A DNA stretch of 64,000 nucleotides from Streblospio benedicti. Taxonomy: Eukaryota > Annelida > Polychaeta > Spionida > Spionidae. The stretch spans positions 36,074,161 through 36,138,160 of the forward strand of contig CM032666.1 in the NCBI GenBank assembly GCA_019095985.1, read 5' to 3'. Below are positions 57,301 to 64,000 of the stretch, one piece after another. How positions within the stretch are numbered: the stretch's first letter is position 1; every line of letters starts with the position of its first letter. Position numbers and translations under genes: made by a program. The notes under the pieces are model-generated. The model was not told the DNA's origin. It did not search any database and worked only from the letters and a program-made list of their open reading frames with translations.

Positions 57301-59833
57301 TGCAATGATGTATACTATATGAGACCTAACTATTTTCATAACATTAGGGGATTGACACAAGTCCATTCATTACATGGACATAAATGCCCTTCTCCCTACT
57401 TTTGGTGTAAATAGATAAATATGACCTATAGTATAAAGACTCACAACTGGATAAATCAACAGATTCAGCTTGATTTAGATGCAAGCTGTTTATTTACATG
57501 TGCTGGCTGTGAGCTATATGGTCAGATGGCTGTTTGCTGTGACATAAACATTGGTCTGATTTCACTGTGTCCCCTGAGGACACCTAGGATGCAAATGTTT
57601 GCGTCCCACTGAGAATGTATGGCTGCTTAATTTCATGGTAGCAATTATCTGCTACCAGACCCCTTATAGCAATCAGACATTTTATGGTAGCATTTGCTAC
57701 CATTGCCACCGCTAGTTTCGAACCCTGAAGTAGGAAAATTACCAAAATTAAGTGGGAACAAATTCTAATTTTAGTGAGAAACTATAAAAAATGCGCGAGT
57801 GGGGGTCATGAACGTAAATTTATAAAAAAAAAAAATTGGTACTTATAATATCATGTCATTTTTTGTAAAAGTGAACAAAATGTTTATTAAAAGTACGCCT
57901 TTTTGGTGAGAAATGAAAATATTAAGTGGGAAGTGGGAAACGAGCTAAAATCTAAGTGGGAAGTTGGAAATGAGCTAAAATTGACGTTGTAAGTGGTATC
58001 AGGAAACACCCCCCCCCCCATCTAGACCCTCATTATTATCATTACACGGTAGTGCAAATAACTATTTATATTTATGGGCAAAGCCATCACTCATTAATTA
58101 GACAGTGCATATTAGCACTTTGACTTAAAGCCTTTCTACAACCAATGCTCTCAACAGGCTTGCGTCCATTGTGTGCTCTTTTGTAATGTTTGGTTGTATC
58201 TTATTGTTTAGGTGACATTGAAATACAAAAATGTCACTTTTTAGGAAGTAAATAAGTAACTTTAAAAAGCATCAATTGGTGGTATCAATAAAAGATACAT
58301 TTTGTAGATAGATTGCAGAAAACCATAATAAACATAATGGGAGGTGGGTATATAAAATCAAATCAGATTATTCATATCTACGATTTCCTCTTCATTCTGT
58401 ACATTGAAAACACAAATGAAAGAATAAAAGACACTGTCTGCTTACCAGTCAGGTGATCTACACAGCGGTAATGAAGCAACTGCTTTGCCTTCATATCAAA
58501 TCTTATAAGTGGACAGTCTGTCATGGCTTCATAGCAGTCTTTTAGCTTTGTGTATTCCCTGCAAGTGGAAAGCGGTTGAAGAGAGATTAAACTCACCTCA
58601 ATATCAAAATTCAAAGTTTCTACAGCACATTATAGCGACCCCAATCCTTCATAAAGAGATCAACATGAACATTCACAAAGAGAACACCTCTCATTTGAGA
58701 CTGCATGTATTTGAGGCCCTCTGGTTTAATTAGAGAAGTTCTACTGTTAATGTCCATTCATGTACGGGTGACAATGAAAGATTGCTATGTAGTAGATATA
58801 GTTATCTTGCATGTATGGAGATATACTCGAGATAGCCAAATTATCATTTATTCATAAGATGATAGAGAGGTGGAGAAAATGTGTTAATAACAGCACAGTA
58901 GGATGTGATTGGGGGTTGTTTGTTATCTTAGTACTTCTAAGAGGCTTTTATCATTCACTTTTGCGTCTATATTATAACAAAAATATTAGTGAAAATATGC
59001 ACAATTTCCAGTATTCTTATGAAGTAAAACTTACGTGCAAAACTTTTCGACTTCAGCTGCATCTTTCATAACATTACGTCCAAGTACAAAGTGTTTGGTA
59101 AATTCATCATCACACTCCTTCTTGTCCTCTGCACAGCCAGCATCGCTTGCAGGTATAAAGGACAAGCAAACTATAAAACAAATATGCAGAACAGTTAGCG
59201 CTGGCAGATCCGGGATTTCAAAAAAGGGGATGCAACAGGGGGCATACACACGATTCCATGGAGTATGTACCCATAAAGGCTCGCAAAAATGGAAAAACAA
59301 ACAAAAAAAAAACAAAAAAAACCCAGCAACAATGAAAATGACCTTATAGGAGTATAAAAGGGAATTAAGTGTTTATAACTAAATACCTTTGGAATTAAAT
59401 ACCATTATCTTAGACATTATGCACAATAAAGTTTTGGTAAAAAATATTTCCTGTAAAAACCGTCTACTTTAACTATACATGTTTTCACAGTCAACACAGC
59501 TATTATAAAAAAGAATGGGTAGATCCATGGGGGGGGGGGGCGCCGAGGGCGCTCGCTCCCCCTTTTCCCACCAAAATACTTCATTTTCATAGGGTTTTTC
59601 ATGAAATCGCTAAGTGTGCCCCTCCCCCTTTTTCCTTAAATGCGCCCCCCCCCCTTTTCCAAAAAACCTGGATCTGCCATTGAAAAGTGCGCCTATAGAA
59701 TACCCTTGCAACAAGTCTTCAATAATGCAATCCCATCAAATTATATGCTTCGCTACAACACTACTATATATAATGTATATAAAAGGTTTATTTTACCTGA
59801 TATGAGTGCAATCCACTTCATAAAGCCAGTCAT
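54375..59833 (-). CDS. GPI-anchored cysteine-rich secreted protein
   Basis: Seven minus-strand exons: 59797-59833, 59035-59170, 58446-58558, 56556-56673, 55212-55363, 54738-54767 (30 nt) and 54375-54430. Sum 642 nt, 213 residues, phases consistent throughout. Exons 1-2 give a signal peptide (KWIALISVCLSFIPASDA). Two Cys-rich repeats follow: CAEDKKECDDEF, EVEKFC, LKDCYEAMTDC and YRCVD in the first; YGPCITS, NRGCSLTQL, NAEFC, YVNCVTT and NSCGAGAG in the second. The last exons encode a small-residue spacer (SLNTGSTIQ) and a hydrophobic end (FGCLCALMLAIFF) with only TRN after it, typical of a GPI-attachment signal. The cysteine spacing recalls the DUF19/T20D4.11-like domain, but this assignment is tentative. 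Function unknown; a cell-surface location is inferred. Confidence 0.8.
54871..55044. mobile_element. pogo-like MITE, GTCTTATGTGGAC subfamily
   Basis: TACAGTCGAACCTGTCTTAT to ACAGATTCTACTGAA with internal inverted TTATGTGGACAA and TTGTCCACATAA. Located in the intron between exons 5 and 6 of the GPI protein gene. Relatives at 8655-8720 and 15415-15580. Confidence 0.7.
55925..56107. mobile_element. pogo/Tigger-like MITE copy
   Basis: TACGTAGAACCTCCCTAATT to ACTGGAGGATCTACTTTATA. The interior GAGGTGGTCTCTATA and GTGGTCTTATTATAG words are strongly preserved. It lies in an intron of the GPI protein gene. Confidence 0.7.
56896..57727. mobile_element. hAT-like non-autonomous element
   Basis: CAGGGCTCGAAATTAACTTT at the left and AGTTTCGAACCCTG at the right form inverted ends with the CAGGG(T/C)TCGAAA consensus common to hAT elements. 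Subterminal TGGTAGCAAA/TTTGCTACCA words repeat. About 830 bp without a transposase frame. Clear 8-bp target duplications were not seen. It is in the intron between exons 3 and 4 of the GPI protein gene. Confidence 0.65.
59517..59678. mobile_element. GGCAGATCC-end MITE
   Basis: GGTAGATCCATGG and AACCTGGATCTGCC ends with G and C runs inside. Homologous to 36183-36332. A further half copy starts with GGCAGATCC at 59203. Both lie in intron 1 of the GPI protein gene. Confidence 0.65.
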
Positions 59834-60415
59834 ATTCTATACTCACAAGGTTTTAAGTGAAATCTTGCCAGAAGAGTACTTTTATCACTGGTTCTGATAT
59901 GATGGCAGTGATGAAGAAGAAAAAACACAGCACACTGGGTTTATTTGTTGTGGCAAGTATTGATTCTCCAATAGCAGTCGACAATTGGTGGGTTTGAAGT
60001 TACCTGCACGTCTACGTGCAGGTAAACTGCATAGACTAGTAGCACGGGGAAATAAACAGACCATAAAAAATAAAAGCAATCTATCCTACCGCAATATGTT
60101 TTAACTTGAGGCTTAATAAAAAAAATGTACTGACTATGTAAACAAGGATGTTATGGTTGTGTGATAATGTCATGTTGTCCCTAACATTTGTTTGTTAAAT
60201 CACCCCAATAATTTTGCTGCCGCCTTTTCCATTCCATCTAATTGACTATGCTTTGTGATTTAATCTGATCTATTAGATTTTTTTAAACTGTACACTTTTG
60301 TACTAATTGTATTCAACCAATCCCTGGAAAAGTAGCACACATTGATGAAGTGAGCTATAATATACGGGTCAAAATTAAAATGAAGCTCCTCCCACCTCGG
60401 AGCCTCCCACTCCTT

Positions 60416-60954
60416 AGGGATCGTTCACAAATGACGTCACCCATCGTCATATATCACGGCTATATACACAAGGACTTGTAAAGGCAGTGTGAATGATCAA
60501 CCCGTGAAAACCGACCATGGACGTCACCCAGCACGGGGTGGGTAGCGAACGATGACGAAAGTTGACAGTGGGCGGGGGGGGGAGGGTTTAGTCTAGCACT
60601 TAATTGGGTGATGTCATCTTTTGAAAAGAAAAAAAAATAAGTTATTTAACAGTATTTAAACTTACTTTCAGACATGTTAAGTGAGTTGTGAAATATCCAC
60701 TAGTTGAAATCACATTGTCACGTTATATCCTAAATACATTTGTAAAATTATGTCTTTAATCGTCTCTAAATTATGGACATATATATAATGTTTGTTAAAT
60801 GTCATCGCGAAACCATGTCGCCAGGGGGGGGGGCAAAGATGACGTCACTTACCATGGGGGGGGGGGGCTGCAAAGATGAGGAAAGGTTACCATGGGGGGG
60901 GGCGTGGTAAAAAAAGGGCCAAAAATGAGGTGACGCCATTTGTGAATGATCCCT
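60416..60954. mobile_element. TIR element with G-runs and AGGGATCGTTCACAAATG ends
   Basis: AGGGATCGTTCACAAATGACG at the left and CATTTGTGAATGATCCCT at the right are inverted, enclosing about 500 bp with several 7-13 base G runs. The internal words GTGAATGATC and GATGACGTCAC suggest nested or rearranged ends. No coding frame. Confidence 0.7.
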
Positions 60955-61073
60955 TTAATAATAGGCATGCTGTGTTAAGTGGTGTTCATAGTATGGTTGT
61001 AATCATACAACATTAGTTATGAATTGACATTCATGGCAGTTGATGCAGTAAAATATCTGTTACAGTTTGTGTG

Positions 61074-61675
61074 GGTCCAGGATGTGTTATTACTATCTAG
61101 TCCGTGAGCTAAAAGCACCAAATTCAAATTTCTGTACCACCTGGAGGGACGAAGGCTCATAGTGTTTTTATGAAAGCCATGTATGGGTCTTAGCAATACC
61201 GGGTGGACTTGCTGCATCCACAGCTAAAGTTGTCAAACAGCCTGGTTTCCATGGTAACGTCAGGTAAAATATCATTATCCATATGTAAAACTTATATTGA
61301 TATAGAGAAAACAAGACAAATGGTATCATGATGTATGATACATGAAATTAAAGCTAACAATACACTCTTCTACTCGTTGCATAAATTATGCAAATTAGCT
61401 CATCTGTATAAATGTAATTAACATAAATTAGCATAATTATAGCATATTTTTCATCAAATCAATATTTTCATCATTCCTAAAAACAAAGATATTATATATC
61501 TTTGCTAGAAATCAGGGTGTTTGACAACTTAAGCTGTGGATTCCGCAAGTCCACCCGGTATTTCTGAGACGTATACCAATGTGGCTTTCATAAAAACAAC
61601 ATGAGCCTTTGTCCCTCCAGCTGGCACAAAAAAGTGGTCTGGCTCACAGACTAGATCGTAATATAATCACGGACT
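61074..61675. repeat. Foldback element with arms of about 175 bp
   Basis: The left arm (61074-61250) and right arm (61500-61675) are diverged reverse complements. They share TACCGGGTGGACTTGC, TGGAGGGAC, AAGGCTCAT and TTTTTATGAAAGCCA. The central 250 bp is AT-rich. Confidence 0.85.
61245..61258. promoter_or_regulatory. Perfect X-box (RFX-type) palindrome
   Basis: GTTTCCATGGTAAC matches the RFX consensus GTTNCCATGGNAAC in every defined position. It lies at the inner end of a foldback arm, 1.4 kb upstream of the GPI protein gene start. RFX sites typically drive ciliary genes; relevance here is unproven. Confidence 0.4.
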
Positions 61676-63239
61676 AATCAGTGCATTGAATAGACCAATG
61701 TGTTGTGTGAATATATCCTTTATAAATAATATATGTAATCCAAGTCTTAAATAATGCGCTCTCTCATCAGAAATGATGTATAGAATTATGAGTGCATTAT
61801 GATTTTTTTTAATTTTCGAAAATATGAAAGGATAACATAACAAAAGGTCCTATAAATATACCTCGAAATGCACCTGACAGCACAAAAGATTTCAAAATTT
61901 CCTGGGGAGAGCACAACATTTATCAGCGTCAGGGCCATCGCACGCACCTCAAGAGTGGACCGACAAAAAGAGCGCCGTAGTCATAAGAACGGCGACATAG
62001 TCGCCATAAGGCTAGTGGGGTCTGGGGGCAAGCACCCTCAGGAAAAAAATAGAATTTACAACATAAATGGTGCAATATGAGAGCTATTTAAAAAAAAAAA
62101 AACTTTTCTATGACCACTCCGACATGGGCGATAATGGAGGCATCATATGTGTTTTTGTGTCCTTCGGCTTTTATAAGTGAAAAATAATACTACGTATATG
62201 TGTCAAATTAAAGTCCATCTTGCCTCCAAATTCATCAATGCATTATTTTAGAAGCGTTGAGCCTAAACACAAACATATTTTAACTTTAACAGTCATAAAC
62301 TATGATTTAGTTTTGTTCTATATGTGAAACGTAACTAGCACGCGTCCAACACAGCATATATAATCAAATGAACCCTGTTACAAACAAAGCATTCTCACGT
62401 GACCCTAATAAAAGACAACAGGCCAAAACTGGTCATTTAGGATCATTTAAGGTCACTGACCACTTAGTCAGACTATAAGTCTCTGGTAGGGAAGTTAACT
62501 GTTCTAAATTGCAGGACATTTAGTTTATAGAGTACTTATTACGTAATTACATTATTACGTAATAAATTCTTGAAAAATAGTGGTCCGATAAATGTCGGAG
62601 TGTCGGAGCGGGGTGCGATAGACTGTCAGCGTTCACTTTCTACTCTCAGTTTCTTATAGCATTAAAATAAGCATCAAAAAGAACAATAAAAACAGCATCG
62701 TAATAAAATATTTATTGCTCATATCACATACTATGCTTTTAATTGTTAAACAAATGGTTTTAAATGACAGAAAAAATCATCAGCAATGACATCAAAATAC
62801 CAGCATCTGCATATCGCATGTATCATATCATACATAACAGTAATACATTTCAAAATCTGAGAACTTGAATTATGGTTATCTCTCAGTACAGGGACCCCAG
62901 CATCGTTAGTTGAGTGATGTTGGTATGTATATTATATCAACAATACAAACACCATTATTACTCATATTATAGGAGTAACAATGGTGTTTATAAAGTAAAT
63001 ACAGTATATATAATTTCAATGTAAAACTTGTCCTGGTGGGCCATACTATGTGTCAGATAGAACACTGTGCCAGAAGTCCCCGGGTGGCTATGTGAAAACA
63101 CATTCAAGCAATAGCTCACCCCATAAATGGACAATTTTTCAACCCAAAAGTCCATACATATTTGGATGAATGTACACAGCATATTCCATCTTCAAATAGT
63201 TACAGTTTCATACAAAAATGTTTAACATTGTATTCCAGA

Positions 63240-63696
63240 TCACTCCTTGGCAAGATCTTGATTTCTTGATGACGTGACCAGAGCAAAAGCTAAGGATTCC
63301 ACTACAATGAAAACGACATATAAGAATAAGAATATTAGGAAGGGAAAGTTAAATTAGACACCAAAAACAATAACAAGATCAACTGTACCTAGTTTGGTAT
63401 TAAAATAAAATAGTGTACATACATCTATCAAAACAATAATGCATAATCATGTGATTAGTAAATAGAATTTATCTGATTTACATCTAAAATAGTAATTTTT
63501 CTCTAATCCATTGGTCCTAATATTGATGAATGTGAAATGAAATGGGCTTAACAATAGAAAAGGTATTAATAAATATATTTAAACTAATGACTTACAGTGA
63601 GGGAAGGAACCTCTCTTTATCGTCTTATTGAGGAAGGATGACAAAAAAGTGAAGCACCTAGAAAATTCCGTTTCCATTTCAGATAACACTTTGACA
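63240..63696 (-). CDS. C-terminal exons of a gene running off the right edge (possible gamma-tubulin complex component)
   Basis: Two minus-strand exons, 63596-63696 and 63240-63301, join in phase 1 to give VKVLSEMETEFSRCFTFLSS, then FLNKTIKRGSFPHLESLAFA and LVTSSRNQDLAKE with a TGA. The FL(x)nKRG(x)FPHLESL pattern resembles the last helices of gamma-tubulin complex proteins (GCP family), which end in a bundle with PHLE-type motifs. With only 53 residues this is a suggestion, not an assignment. Splice sites are good (GTAAGT donor; TTTTTCAG and TTGTAG acceptors). The remaining exons must lie beyond 64000. Confidence 0.55.
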
Positions 63697-64000
63697 CTGA
63701 AAAAGACAACAAAAAACTTGGAAATTCATAATCTTCATTCGTAGACCCAGGTAAAACATTTGTTGACAGGCCTATGCGAGGGGTCGGAGGGTTAAGCTGA
63801 ACCTCCTTTGATTGGCATATTTCTTTCTTTTAAGATCAGATATAAAATTTTCAGGAAAACCTCGTTATTGAAGGATTGCCTCTGAGCTGAAAAAACTGAA
63901 CACCCTTTTACAAAAAACTGAGCACGGGCCTGATTGATGACATGTATTGCGTAACTAATTAAATTGTTTCTAAATACTTTAATATGCTGTTTAAATGAAT

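Larger units (their letters stand above)
59834..63239. other. Intergenic region upstream of the GPI protein gene
   Basis: Apart from the two elements and the X-box listed, 61960-62050 holds a GGGTCTGGGGGCAAGCACCC stretch of a kind seen in old DNA transposons, and 62110-62620 has weak mirrored CACTCCGACAT/ATGTCGGAGTG words. No exon recognised. Confidence 0.45.

Overview
The window is eukaryotic and comes from an invertebrate animal. It is AT-rich and intron-rich, with GT-AG introns, long microsatellites and many short DNA-transposon derivatives. The gene content fits a lophotrochozoan, most likely a mollusc: a secreted GH10 xylanase-like enzyme with a carbohydrate-binding domain, a glycine/tyrosine-rich secreted protein of the kind found in shell matrices, a sialin-type SLC17 transporter and a ciliary microtubule inner protein. 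The phylum is inferred and the species is not recognised. A run of 100 N at 30260-30359 marks an assembly gap.

Layout from left to right. 45-3449 (+): last six exons of an SLC17 (sialin-like) transporter whose start lies outside the window. 5387-7694 (-): a complete four-exon gene matching CIMIP5 (C2orf50 in human), convergent with the transporter. 13449-13697 (-): one isolated coding-like exon. 17978-18792 (+) and 22489-23940 (-): two small secreted proteins rich in Tyr/Arg/Gly, each with a TATA box and a signal-peptide exon. 28579-29043 (+): an unrecognised two-helix membrane protein with a lysine-rich tail, followed by a nearly perfect 103-bp palindrome. 34874-52172 (-): a 13-exon GH10 gene that can be read end to end as 568 codons. 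An unrelated three-exon gene (40803-41983, same strand) lies inside one of its introns. 54375-59833 (-): a seven-exon gene for a cysteine-rich protein with a signal peptide and a GPI-anchor-like tail. 63240-63696 (-): the last two exons of a gene that continues past the right edge.

The reading frames were assembled by hand from splice signals and phase. The complete models at 5387-7694, 17978-18792, 22489-23940, 34874-52172, 40803-41983 and 54375-59833 all close in frame, which is strong internal support. There is no operon-like organisation. The shared theme is secretion: four or five of the ten loci have signal peptides.

Between genes the DNA is mostly repeats. They include many copies of a pogo/Tigger-like MITE (ends CAGTAGAACCTC, TA target), a second MITE with GGCAGATCC ends, hAT-like and other terminal-inverted-repeat elements, tRNA-derived SINEs, a LINE tail, foldback elements, long TG tracts, and two kilobase-scale duplications inside the xylanase gene. 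One of these duplicated a catalytic exon and left one copy frame-shifted. No retrovirus-like, Polinton-like or other capsid/envelope-bearing element was recognised.
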